The translations under genes were made by a program, and so were the position numbers. DNA of 60,000 nucleotides from Membranipora membranacea (lineage: Eukaryota > Bryozoa > Gymnolaemata > Cheilostomatida > Membraniporidae): contig OU612075.1 of NCBI GenBank assembly GCA_914767715.1, positions 560,001-620,000 of the forward strand. Reading direction: 5' to 3'. The stretch's first letter is position 1, and each line of letters opens with the position of its first letter. Below are positions 11,467 to 25,200 of this stretch, piece after piece. A model generated the notes under the pieces. It made no database searches and was not told the origin of the DNA. It saw nothing but the letters and a program-made list of their open reading frames with translations.

Positions 11467-11926
11467 GATTTGATCATTTATATCTCAGACATACACAGGG
11501 AGAAACAGACAAAACCGGAAACATCGTCAAACTTAAAATCTGATGAGACCAGCGCCGCCCTGTTATCCCCTTCTGTTCCACCATATCAACATGAGTCTGA
11601 ATACTTAGATTTCCCTGAAGGCTGAGTGATAACTTAAAAGTCATCAGTTTGTACTTTCTTACCTCATATGTAGTTCAAATCTCGATGGTTTGTTTATTGG
11701 CAGTATAATATCACATAGGAGAATCATCAATGGCACACAGCATTTTATAACATGGGAGAAAAATTTTACATAAAATATATTGGTATTTATGATTGAATAA
11801 GCAGACTACTAATATTTACAAAGCTATCTACACTGCATGAGTAACAAAATTATGAGTAAAAAGTTTTGATTTTTTAAAAATGTCTTATTATATGAAATAC
11901 AAAAAATACTAAATGAGAGGGCATGT
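11467..11926. other. Convergent 3' region of two genes
   Basis: 460 bp separate the stop of the + strand secreted-protein gene (11466) from the stop of the - strand gene (11927). An AATAAA on the - strand lies at 11693-11698. I see no canonical AATAAA on the + strand here, so the + transcript may use a variant signal or overlap the other gene. Confidence 0.5.
11693..11698 (-). terminator. Candidate polyadenylation signal of the large - strand gene
   Basis: TTTATT on the + strand is AATAAA on the - strand, 229 bp after the stop at 11927. Confidence 0.45.
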
Positions 11927-13291
11927 TTAGAACTCTGTTTCACTGTCCCTTTGATCAAAGGAAGCTCCGCCTCTTATATCAGAATGAGGCTCTGACCTTG
12001 GAGAGCGAGTAGACGATTCTATGAGCTCATCAGTGAGTTGTTTAGTTAGACTGTGCTGAGCTTTAATATTCCTAAGAAGTGGGTCGTTCTCCTCTCCACC
12101 CTCAACCACAGAGCGTCTATGTAACGATGAGTCATTAGGAATCTTAGCTACACTACCGTTATTATTATTATTAGAGCCCTGACCAGTATCCGACCTATCA
12201 GTATTTCTCTCAGCTGTTCGGAGTCGTTTCTCCGCTAGTAGAGCGTTTACCATCACGTCACTAGGTGACTGACTGGTGTGTCTCTGTGAGTCTGATATAA
12301 GAGACAGGGGAGGTAACTCGTCCATCTCCTTCTCTTCTCTCTCTATAATTGGTACTCTCCTCCTGTAAAACAGATATAGGGAGTGATCGTTAGAGTCAAT
12401 TTAATAGCAGTACCTAACATGTACACACTCCTGATTAATAAAATTGAACACGGGTCGTCACACCAAATTCCTTGGGATGGTACTCTTATTAAATGAATGA
12501 ATTCACTTTCTATCGATCATAGATATACACGGGAAAATAGATCACATGATCAGCGTGATATATAAAGAATATCTCTCACCTTGTGACCTTGACATGTATG
12601 ATATGTAGTAGAGCTTTCTGTTGGAGTATAGTGAGAAGCACCAGTGATATGATGTGTATGATGGCCACAGCGTTTATATAGAACACTAACATACTTATAG
12701 ATGTAGATATAAGAGATACGAGTGAGTTAGTAAAACTCTGCATTCTCTCTGATACTAACTGAGCATTGATACCAGCCCTCTCTGTCAAAGTAGAAAATAA
12801 TCATATTATATATTAGGAAAGTTGATGAAGATTTGAAAATATCTTATTTCTATTTTTCTCATATGAAACATCTCAATAAGCAAGAATAAACTTTTCTTGA
12901 CGCACCATCAAATTTCTTTCCAAATAATTTTTATTTGGAGTTGCTCCTCGCTATGGTTGCCATCGATAGAGGGGGGGGGGGCCAGTGCGGACTGTTTGTC
13001 AATATTCGACATTATGATGTAATGATTTCATGGCGAGTAAATTAAAAGTTAAAATTTAATTTAAAAATTTGAAGAAACTCAGCAAATATTTTAATGAAGA
13101 TTTTAACATATTATTATGCTGAGTTCTGTATCTGGATGATAGGACAAACCTGTATATTGGATAGCTTCTATAGGGAAGGACTGACAGGGCATGACGTTAA
13201 AGTCAAACTTAAGAGGATCATAAGTACAGTGCTCTATAAGTTTACCATCCAGAACACACTGCTTATTACTATAATCTAACATCGACCAGTT
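11927..13291 (-). CDS. Large gene exons 34-36: last loop, fifth helix, cytoplasmic tail
   Basis: Exon 34 (13150-13291) has cysteines in the outer loop (KQCVLDGKLIEHCTYDP; MPCQSF). Exon 35 (12580-12781) holds a long hydrophobic region LISTSISMLVFYINAVAIIH plus IISLVLLTILQ. Exon 36 (11927-12362) is a Ser/Asp/Arg-rich tail of about 145 residues with a run of five Asn, ending RDSETEF and stop; the C-terminal -TEF resembles a class I/II PDZ ligand only weakly. Confidence 0.8.
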
Positions 13292-16200
13292 CTACAAAAC
13301 AAAGGAATAATGCCATTGAAAACAGTGAAAACAGTGAACTTGATGTGTTCAATATTCAGTATAAAAAAATTGGTGGGATTCCTAATGGCAAACATGATGA
13401 TTACATCAAGCAATACAACTTGCTTATCCGCAAATCTAAAATCAAGGGACTTATTGCTCATATCCTTGTCTCGGTCAAATGTTTAGCAACCAATCAGTAA
13501 GGCAACTCAAGTGATGTCATGTTGTCTTTGATTGTGTCTGGCTGCACAGACTGCACTAATATAAGTCTGATGGATGTAGAAAGTTGTGAAACAACGATAC
13601 AGTCTTTGAAATTAGTAACTTACCAAGTCAGTCTCAAAGATAGCCTTGACCTTAGCTATATGATGAAGGTGAAGGTTGAATTCCTGCACCATACTCTGTT
13701 GAGCTGCTTGACTTATAGCCTGAGCATGAGTTGTAAGGTAGGAGTTAACTACTGAAGCGTACATTCCTATATGTGATATCATGGACTCTATATTAGTGAC
13801 CTGTACCATACTGTTATACGTAACGAGCTCAGTCAGCAGAGATATAAGTATTATAGCTAGTACTTGTGTGGTGAGCCACATGATAGCTGGTGTAGTGTAC
13901 TCGCTCAGTAATAGTCTGCCTAACCTAGAGGCGGCACACCCTCCGGGGTGTGTGTTCTTCTCAGTGTGTGAGCCACTCTCCGGTGCGTCGGTGGTAGGCG
14001 CGTCATAACTTGATCGCTCTTGTAGTAAAGCTCTGGAGGGCAGAGGAGGTGGCTCTATTGATCGAGTCTCTGAGCCGAGAGGGTCTGTAGACTGAGCTCT
14101 ACTTGGATTACTGGATATAGAGGGGGTTTGCTGCCGAGTCCGCTCTAACATAGGGTTGTGTCTGAGGGAGCCGGCTACGCTTGCAGGTTTGGAGTTGCCT
14201 CTCATTCTCATTCTGTCACTACGAGATGATACGGGCTCAGACATAGCGCTGGGAGGTCGGTCTGAGAGTCGGGAGTGACGCCCCACTGACCCCATCTCTG
14301 AGGTACGGGGGTGGCGAGGCTGCTCATGGTCTGAGCGTTGTACTGAGCCTGCCTCAGAGGGGGCACGACTACCATGTCTGTAACTAACACTAGAGGGCAC
14401 TGCAGCCTCGCTGAACTTATTCTGGTGCATGGTCTCAGCGTCATCCAGCAGACTTCTACTCATCTCGTTGTCTCCTACACTGTTCATCTAAAACAAGATT
14501 AAAAAGTCATAACATGTATTTAGAATTAGTTAAAGTGCTCAAACTCTGCTCGGGTTGCAAGTAATGGCATTCCATTACCAGCCACAGTCACAGACAATAC
14601 CACCGAGTAGAGTTTGGACCACTGAATTCAATGGTTTGGACATTTAAAATTCTGGCTTCATGATGGCCAATTTAGCACGCCTTAGCAAACAAAATTTCAT
14701 GATTCTTTGGGGAATCCAGGCACCAGCCCAATCACATAATATATGCATACACAGAGAACTCAGGCTATAACTACAAGCATACTTGTGTATTGATGAACTT
14801 CATCTCTACATCCTGTGACTGTTCAGGCTCAGAGTTATCCTCTATCTCTTCTATGTATCCCTGTCTCAGTCTGTGTAAAGTTAGAGAGAACAAATAACAT
14901 GATAGGATGGTCCATAGAGCACCTCACAATTCTATGGGTATACCACTGCAGCAACTTTTCTCATATTGATTTCAAATTTACAATGACAGCATTGAGCATT
15001 TCAGTTAACTTTGCTCGGGTTATTGTTCGCGGCTTCTTACAGCAACCCTGACAAAGTGTGAGTGCTTAACTCAACGTTCAATTTATGTGTTGGTTATAAT
15101 GAATACAGATATGCATGGATATTAAAAAGCTGAGGCAAGTAACCCAAATGAAATATTCCGATCATCATTCCTCAGTTGGTTAAAAACTAGGAGGGGGTTC
15201 CAATCATGCAACATCCCAAGGTGTGGGGGGACGAGGTGATAATGGTTGCCTTAAGGCAAGGCTGAAAATACCCAACAAAACTACTCTCTAATTGTAGGCA
15301 GGTCAGTAAAATTATATGAATAAGATATAAATTGTCATGATTGTCTTGATTACCTGTAAACAGTTGAGCTGGCAGCAGACATTCTGTATATAAACAGAAG
15401 TATATCACAGAATATAATCACTATCCATGCTATAGTTGTAGCTCCACCAGATTTGACCACCACTTCGGCTTCTATGTTAAATGCAGGAGGAATAACTCTA
15501 AAATCATACAAAATGTAACGTAAAATCCTTTATGACATAACATGAAATGTTACATTACAAGAAGTAATGGCATATATGAAATATCGTATATCATACATAT
15601 ACATTATGATATACATCATTGTGGCACAGATGATAGATGCCTTAATATATAAAATTTCACTGTGTAAATATTCATATTGCATAGCATGCACTGCAATTAA
15701 ACTATATATTTGATTTGATGGAAGTGTCTTCCTTATATAAATGAGGGGACAACTATTAAATATACCGTTGCATCGATATGGTAGTGCCTGATAACGCATT
15801 TGCAGCCTCAGTCTATTTGACAAAATATTCTAACCTCAATGTATCCTGCAGCAAATCACAACGAGAGATGCCTGAGACCAGACCGATATTAACGGCACAG
15901 GCAGAAAAGATGTAACACTTACATGACTTCAGAGTCGTACTTTTTGAGAGACAGTTTTGAGATACTAGACGTGTCCAATCCTCTGAGAATCTCCACTCCT
16001 ATGTTATTATCTATATCCATTCTCATCATACTATACATCATGTTCAGCTTCCTGAAAATATATCATATACAAATATAGAAACACAAAAAAACGCTGCCAT
16101 ACAGTAACAGAAATCTAGATGGGTAGCCTAAAATGTTCTCATCCTAATACTAAACACCAATATGAGAAAATTCCAAAAGATTTTCTCTATCAGTGAGATT

Positions 16201-19200
16201 TGACACACAATTGATATGAATCAGCACAGTAGTGTGCACTGACCAATCAGCACAGTGCACTGTGCACTGTCCAATCAGCACTGTGCACTGTCCAATCAGC
16301 ACTGTGCACTGTCCAATCAGCACTGTGCACTGTGCACTGTCCAATCAGCACTGTGCACTGTGCACTGTCCAACCTCAATATACAGTATGATATTGACCAG
16401 AATGGAAATGTCAAAACGCAGATGACAATGTTTGAATTGCTGAGTAATATGGAACCAAAAACAGTACATTCTGACACAACTCAATGGCTGCTAATTGATA
16501 ATTATCCTACATTATTCTATTCTATTGGGTAACATAGACATTGGTAACAGTATATTTTGACAAGACTCAGAGACTTTCTGAATGAAACTCAGACACTCAC
16601 TGATTGAGCTGTTGTATCTGTCTGAGTACTGCAGATGGTCGATCTACTCCGAGATACTCTAAGAAGTTCACAGACTCCTCCGATAATCTCACATCCACTA
16701 CCCCAGCTCCGCCCCCGGCACCGCCCCCTATACTGGCCCCAGCACCACCTCCTAGTCTCTCTCTGTTGCGTCTTCTCTTAGGTTTGGTGTCGTTATTTAG
16801 AGCTCTGAAGTTATTCAATGGAATATGCAGCCAATCATTGGTAGTTATCTCCTCCAGTAAGGTGTTATACTCTAGTAGAATATCTGTCACCTGTGAGTCT
16901 GTATTCTTCTTATGCTGATAAAAAAAGCCATATAAAATAATTATAATAAAAAAATCATAATAAAATTAATGGCACTGCTGGGGTCTGCGCTTGTGTTGAA
17001 GATGTTACTGCCCACCTGACAAATGGTTCTAGATGGATGGCAATTATTCACTGACAAAGACATCGTGAACAACAATAATGATGATGATAATAATAATAAT
17101 AGAATCTATTTTTGGAACGCTTAATAAAATTATTTTAAATCAGTAAGTAATGTATACTAGAGATAGGTCAATCTATTCTCTATTGTAATTTCTCGTGATT
17201 AGGATAATAAAGGCGATCGAAATGTTTCTATCAAGCTGCAGATGAGTTAAGAACCTCTGGTAATTACAACAGTAGGTTGTAATTCTGATAAGAAAATTGC
17301 TTTTAAATAATTAAGTATATTTCTAAATGTTTCAAGTGACCATTTATACGTAGAAATGCATGCACTTTTATGGACTTTCTGATATTGCTGATCATTTATG
17401 TCATGTTCGCTGACCAAAGACACATGAAAATTGGTATATGAAAACCTAGCAAATGTGTTGGCTCTGATTGGTGGACAAAACGTAACAGCCTTTCACAGTC
17501 AACAAAAAGGCTTGTGAAAAGCATAAATAAAAAACTTTTTATCCATACCGTGTCCACATGCTCTTTAGTAGCCATCAGGTATTTCTGTATCTCCGTCATG
17601 AGAAGGTCAAATTTCTGATTCTCAATGAGCTCTTTCTTCTGTCTGATCTCAGTTGAGTACGAGTTTATATGAGATCTCAGTGATTGCACACTCTCTTGTG
17701 CATATCCGCTACAAGCATCAAATCTCTGCTGCTTCATGTTATTCTGCCTTTGGGTTTCTTCTCTCTTAAACTCTGTTATAGCCTGAATATTCCTCTCTAC
17801 CATCTGTTTAATCTCGATGTGGTACGTGGGGAACTGCCCGACCTGCTCCATGTCAGATGCACACACAAGTTTGAGAACTAAGACTAAGACAGATAGGGAG
17901 AATAGGACTGAGTAGATAACTTTAGTGATGAAGTAGATTGTCACTAGGAGGCGCTGCCTGGTCTTGTTATAAACACATGTGTCCTCCACTCCTCTCACAC
18001 TAGCTATGATTATACATCTGTAGGACACAAACACGTAGAGAAGTCCAAACGCGAAGCCGATCGCTGCCATAGCCGACAGCATAGCAAAGAAGGCAGCAGG
18101 CTCGGAGGTTATTTTACCTTCTGCTGTATATAGGCTCACAGTGTTGTTCTGTAATATACATTTAATCAACCCTGTTGATCATCCTCCAATGGTCAGATAA
18201 AAGATTCAATTTGCAGAGATTACGGTAACATTTCTTATATTTGATTTCTCAAATAGCAAGGAGAAAAAAGTTTTCGTAAATCAACTACTGGATTTCTTCA
18301 TATTTCACTTCTGAGCCAACTGTGGAGCATTGAGAGGGATAGCTAAATTTTCAACCCGCATTTTACTACAGAGAATTGGCATGACCCAGATGGACACTGC
18401 TGGCCTCTTAGAACTCCATGTGGGCAATGAGAGATGGAGATAAAAATGCTGGTCCGCTCATATGTCTGCTAAGTAGTGGTGTAATATCCGATGATATCAC
18501 ATAGCTGTCTTGACAAGCTTTGTTTGTATGTGTGTGTTAGGGGGGGGGGTGGATGTCCCCCCTCACCCAAAAATCTAGATGTCCCACTGACCTGTATAAG
18601 AGAGGACTGATATGAGTAAGTCGTAACGTAATACGATACAGAAGTATGAGAGTCCTTCAGAGTGACAGCGAATAGTTTATTCCTCGATCCTGTATCCGGC
18701 ATCTTAATATTAAATCTAAAGGAAGAGTCGTCTCCGTCCAAACAGTATATCAGGCTATCATACTGAGCTACTGTAGACTCAGCTGTAGAACAAAATATTA
18801 TCATGACATATCGCATGAGGAGATCATTTCAGCCATAGGCTGTTCCATATAAAAGGTATAAGTTTTGTCAATTAGATGACATGAGTACAGTGAATAAACA
18901 CACTGAACCCCAGTTAAGAGAGGGAAGTTGAGAGATTTATATGATTGACCAAGGAAAGACATCCGTTTGTTTTTCACCCGGCTGAGTATATGTGGTCCCG
19001 TATAATATAGGAGGTCATTGTTATACCAGCTGTGTTGGCCGCTACTTTAACAATTTTCTTTTCTATGTAGATCTACTTACTTGTTTTATCATAGACGTGT
19101 ACACCCAGGTAGCTGTCACATGACTTCATATGACCTTGAACTTGTATAGAGTACATATAGAACGGCTCCTTCAGATCGATAAGCTCAACATTCACAGAGT

Positions 19201-22200
19201 TATAGTCGAGAGTGGAGTTAGGGAAATAGTGATACAGTATCGACTCATTTGCTAGAAAATACATACAATAACAGTTTGAGAACTTAAAAATGTGGGGCAT
19301 CCGACAGAATATAAGTAGATAAAAGAAAGTAGATTATTATATATTATTATATATATTATTATTATTATTATTATTATATTATTATATATAGTATTAGATT
19401 GAGCTAATACATTAAAAAATATTGCAATAGCCTTTTTTTTTAAATGTGATGATTTGTAGTGCCTTGCAATGTAGTAGGGAGATAATTAAATATGGTGGTA
19501 ATTTTGTGATTGAGATGATCTAGTATAGACAACTCCACTACTAGATAATAATAATAATAATCATGTCCCACTTAGACCTACAGTTAAAATAAGCGCAAGT
19601 CATTACACATTGTACCAAACTAGCACATTTCAGAGTGGCTATGTATGTTTAGCATCAGATGATGTGCCACATAAACCTTTAGTTTTAGATTGCAGTAAGG
19701 CTGTTGAGAGCAGTGAAAAATACCTGGTAGATAGAAGTCTATTCTTGGTGTCTCGTTATCTTTAACTGATCTAGCCTTGTATGTAAATCCATCGCTCTGC
19801 TTTAACATGTATATCTGTAAGCAGAATAATATGAAATCTAAAATAATTCTTGCATCAATTACAAAATAGTTCAACATTTGGGTCATTTAATAGCAGCAAT
19901 GTACCATAATAATATTGTGCTAATAATCCTCCTTACAACATAATCTGTGAAATCTCACTAGAACTGACACCACTAGATACAATATAATATACTGACTCTG
20001 ACTATTGTGACATCATCACAAGGCATGTGGCCTGCTAGTCAAGAGCAAAACAACCAGAGGACGACTAAACGTGTCATTAAGATACGTTCATCCATTAAAC
20101 TTTGTAGGATGTATGTGGAGACAAGATATTACCATAGAATATGATGTACAAAGTAGCTTCAGATTTACTCACAAAGCCATCCAGGATGACCGTGACAGGT
20201 TTTTACTCCTTTGCCTCTACCATAAACATCAATTTATATGTCTATGGCCTCTTCATACTTCAAATACATATAAGTAGATGCTTACCTGGACATGCTGCCC
20301 TGTGGAGTTATCATACATCAGCTGTTTACCATGTATTTCAGTTGTATCAGCGTAACACCCGTGTCCTGAGTTAAAATTCCATGTGCTCACATCAAACGGT
20401 CTCTCATTCTACAGTATATAAAACTATATAATATAATATAATCTTATAGGGAGAAAACAACTGATGAGAATAATGATTAAAAGAATAGCTATAGTTTTTA
20501 GCGAGACTTCCTGCAACATATAACCAAACAGTGAAAATGTGATGCTTAGATGGACACATAGAGCATTGTTTTTGTAAGTGATCTTTTTTGGGATCAATCT
20601 TAATTGTCTGGCCACAAAGCGCTCTGCAAATTTGCCAGAATAAGTAGGACTACAAAATGAATATATCGTTTGTCACACATTGGATAGAGAGATATATATA
20701 CATGTATACATACACATATATAACATTTACCTTAATCAGAATTCACAACATGCAAAAAAGAATCGATGTTTAAATTGATTTAGTGAAACCTGACTTAAAA
20801 TATGAAAACCCAACTTATATAGTAGAGTTAGTAAAAATTGCAAAACAATTTTCTAGTAAAACTGATCATTTCTAGAAAACGTGAATAACTTCTGAAATCA
20901 TACAACTATGCAGCTTTTTTATGAGCAAGTAAAAGACTAGAGTCTTCGTTTGGCAGTGAATTCTCACTAAGGTGCTGTTGTGCATTTGTTTTTTCCACGG
21001 AGATGGTCCTGAGCTCATTTGCTGTGGTGTAAATCGTACAAAAAAAGATCTTGACATTGAACGAGCAATGCTGATTGGACAGTCTGCAAAGCTACACAGT
21101 TGTTTCCAATTCAACCAAAATACACAATGCAACTGGAATAACTCGGATATTCATTCAGCTGAACACTTGAAATTTGCATTGATGGAGTATTAATTTTTGC
21201 AATCTTTGCAGTTTGTCTTTATAATAATTATTAGTAATTGTATGGTAGATAATAATGTATATAGGACATGACGTAATAGTGATAAGACAATTCCACATAG
21301 GTACAGACCATCACCGCACCCGGACATTGAATAGGCTTAGATCAAACACCACTCGGCGGCACAGTGTAATCTAACCCGACTTTGTTCTGTATGAGGGGTG
21401 GGAACCAAGGCTTGTCTTCAAATGGAGTTAGTTGTCCCCCCTCAATACTACAATTCTGAGTAGGGACAATTATCTCTCTTTTTTATATGGTTTTGGTATT
21501 TTGACAAGCTTTGTTCCCTAGCTGCCCTTCAAAACAAATTAGCTTAATTGTGATCACAATATGGCGTGTAATTTTGAGTGTGTGTAGTGCTCTTTGTGGT
21601 AACGGGATTTGAGAAGGTATATCGGTATGTCATCATCAAAATGTGGAATTGTCGGATCAGCAAATTCTCGATAAATATCCAACAAAAAGTCTTTGCATGT
21701 TAAGATATTGTCGTGTGGTGATGGCAGCATTGGAATCACCACATTATAATATCTCAGCTCAGTTTAGTTTTGTTGGATGTTCATCAAAACAAAATCTCGT
21801 AAAATCAGAACTTAAAATAATGAGACGAGGACAATAATATAAATCTATAGCAAACCTGGAATTTGGCCAGAGCCATTATATAGTCATCCTGGTAAAGCAA
21901 AGATTGCCCATGTTTACTGAGGCGTGACACAGCCATGTTAGTTAATGCGCAATGTCATGTTAAGTCAGGCAAGCTAAGCTGTTGCAGCCAAACACCAAAC
22001 AGTTATACACAAAAAGCAGCACACTCAATGGCTACACTTGTCCATGTAGGAGGCGATGGTATAAATAAGACGGTCCCTGAAAAGCTTTTGTGGCTATTAG
22101 CCACACTAATGTAATCAACTTTTTACATCAAGTCTTAAATTTTTCAATACCCTTTAGTCAGAGGTCAACTCATCGAATACACTTAGGTTTCCTCTCAAAC

Positions 22201-25200
22201 TTCCCTGCTCAGTCTATTCTATCAACATATCTTGTTGATACATTCAAGCAGTCTAATCCTCCACTGTTATCACGAAACCTTGAAAAATCAGCAACTCACA
22301 GCACAAAGCACTGCAGCGAGTTCAACAAGCTGAAGCCCTATCTTATGACTGCATTCAGTTGTCAGAGATATAGTTACCTGAAAGTTAGCGTTGAGAGTTT
22401 CTCTCTCCCTCAGCGTCTCGTATTTGACAGGTCTTATTTTAGTTTTATTAAACTCAGACCTCGGCTTAAAGTTAAACAGTGAGAAGTCATACTCTCGCCT
22501 CATATTATTGTAATCACCTAAGGAAGAGAAAAAGGTCAGATATGTAGAGAGACATGTGATTTCAGTTTTACACACAGATGGATATACCGGACTACGAATT
22601 GGAGGGCTGGAAAATGAAAGATACACAGTTGAAACTTATGTACTACTAGAAGAAGGTGAACAATATCTCCTGGTGAATAAAATAGGAAGTGCCGGAATAA
22701 AATATGTCGATAACATTTCACAAACATGCGACAAACATGAACATTAAACAAAAATGGAAGTCGCTAGTTGTTTCGGTTTGAGATCTATCTGCCTACGAAT
22801 GAGAAGTTATCTTACCTCTGAGCATCATCTCCCCTTCCACATCTATATCCAGGTAGTTATTATACTTTACTGTGATATACTGAGATCTCTGAGTGGCAGA
22901 ACTCTCTCCTGTGGTGGGCAGCTCAACCTCCCGTCTCGACGAGTTCCATCTGAACAAAAAAGAAACACAGGCTTTTTAAATTTATGATTGCAATAAAGGC
23001 TAATTGCCTAAAAGCTTTACTTCTGTCATCTTTTTTTAAAGTTGTAAGATTTGTTTTTGCCTTTTTGGATCTGCAAGAGCAGATCTTGTGTAGGATGGCT
23101 GTACGCTTTATCGCATATACCAAAACTAGCAGCTAAATATGTGAATGTGTCATAATTTTTCCATAAGACACCTTTGGCATTAGCAGCAATTGGTTCAAGT
23201 TTGATATTTATTGGCTAAAAGTCATCTAGCAATCCAGTTAATCAAATCAGATGAAAATCCACCACAATACCACAATGCGTACCCTGCGTCTAGCCATGCA
23301 ATGGTTTTACACAGACAAGAGCTGAAATGGTATATACACATTAACGCCTCTCTTGACATCTAGAATAAAAGCTGATTAACGGAAACTTAGCAGTTTTGTA
23401 ACAGAGAAACCACAGAAAATAGGAGGTTACATTGTTTTAGCGCAAAGGGTTATGCATTCATATGCGATCTGGTGAAACTGGTCTGCCACTATCATCTCTA
23501 GTGCTTTGAAAAAAGATTGGGCCGCGGCACCAACCACCCCTTATAGTATAATATCGTATTGTGATTCTAGTCTTAGACAACAAGATTTCTGATACATTGT
23601 TAAATGGGATGAGTTGGGGTGGTTGATAATGGAGTAGCGCAAATTCCGGTATGCCGAATCGGAGCACTCGAGCCAACACAGATTGCTGTAATGGTAGACC
23701 AATGACACCAAATCTTTAAAGGGTTAATATCAACCATACTTCGTTTTTCTCCGACGGTTCTGGGTTATTTCCTGTCTGGATTAGCGATATACAACATTGT
23801 GATATTATTATAATAAGAGTGATACTAACTACATCATAGCAATCAAGGGTTGTCTTTCTCCTTTTGAAGAGGAAAAAGTCCCGAATTATGGTGCAAATAC
23901 GCAGAGCTTGTGAAGAAACCACTAAATTTGATCTTTTTGCCGGGTTTCCAGGATCTTATGACCTTATTTAACGGTCAAACAGTTTATATATTTAAAACCA
24001 ATTGACTTCAACAACATCAGAATTCATTGGTTAGTGTTTAAAAAGTATAATGATAAAAATTTCAAATTCCTCATCCATAATTAACTCGAAGGTAGGAAGT
24101 CATATTTAGATGAAGCGTAACAGTTAGATAGCTTTGTTCCTTGATTTCACAATATGCACTGAAAATCGGAGACCTGCTCATACTCTGAGTATCTCATGTG
24201 TCTTAGTAGCCACAGTGTCTTATTAATGAGGTGCCAACACTGTAAAAGACACACTCACCATCATGACATGGGTCTTATGGCCGCAATGCCCTGATAATAT
24301 GAGGTCTCAAACTGGGGTAAGTTATTGTGATATATAGGATGACTTACCCATCAGGAGTAGGTACAATGACCTGATAACTGAGCTTGAAGATTGACTTGGG
24401 AATTCTCCTCTTTAGATGACACAAAAACTGATTGTTCAGATTCTCAAATATTGGCTGTACTATAAACTGCACAGTGTCGCCTGTCAAATATTAATAACAT
24501 AATATGTTATTAATGACTTTTTTTGTATCCATTACATGACTGTCTGTCTTGACAAGCCCCCACTGAACAAAACTTGTCAAGACAGGCTATGAAATGGCAT
24601 GACATGACATGACATGCACACAATAAATCAGCAAAAAATCAAATCAAAACATTCAAACAGTTTGTATATTTATGTAAAATCTAGGAAATAAAATAATTTG
24701 GTGCATTTCATATTTATTCAGCAGTGCTACGAATCAGTCTAAAAATATTACCCCCTGAAATGAAAACAAAATGGGAATTATATATTATCATCATAATTGC
24801 ACCTAATTCACACTAGGATTCTCACTGATCAATTAATGTATCTCCACCGCTATCCAGGGGGTCTTTCAATTAAAAACAGCCGAAATCACAATCTGATCGC
24901 TCACTCAATGATTGAGTGAGACCTGCCAGGGTCTCGTTCAGAAATCGCTCACTCATTGATGGAACTTTATACATTCTGAGTGAGTGATTTTTGGGAGCAA
25001 TTTGGTCTAACTGAAAGACCAAGTGAGTGATAATTTTGAGCGATCTGATAGCGATAATTTGCTTTAGTAAAGCATCAGTATTAGTGGGAAAAATGAACAC
25101 AGGTGGGTAGATATGAATAATAGCAAAACCAGGGTTACGCTTGCAGGCGCACAATTTATTTGACCCATCTCGATGGAGTTCTAATGCTGACCTGTAGAGC

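Noticed and set aside
15937-18148. Prominin identity for the C-terminal half of the large protein
   Set aside because: Only the five-helix, two-large-loop topology is similar; I see no shared motif and the N-terminal ectodomain is far larger.
22090-22482. 130-codon + strand open frame
   Set aside because: It overlaps exon 23 of the - strand gene in the other strand and has no start context, splice support or recognisable motif.
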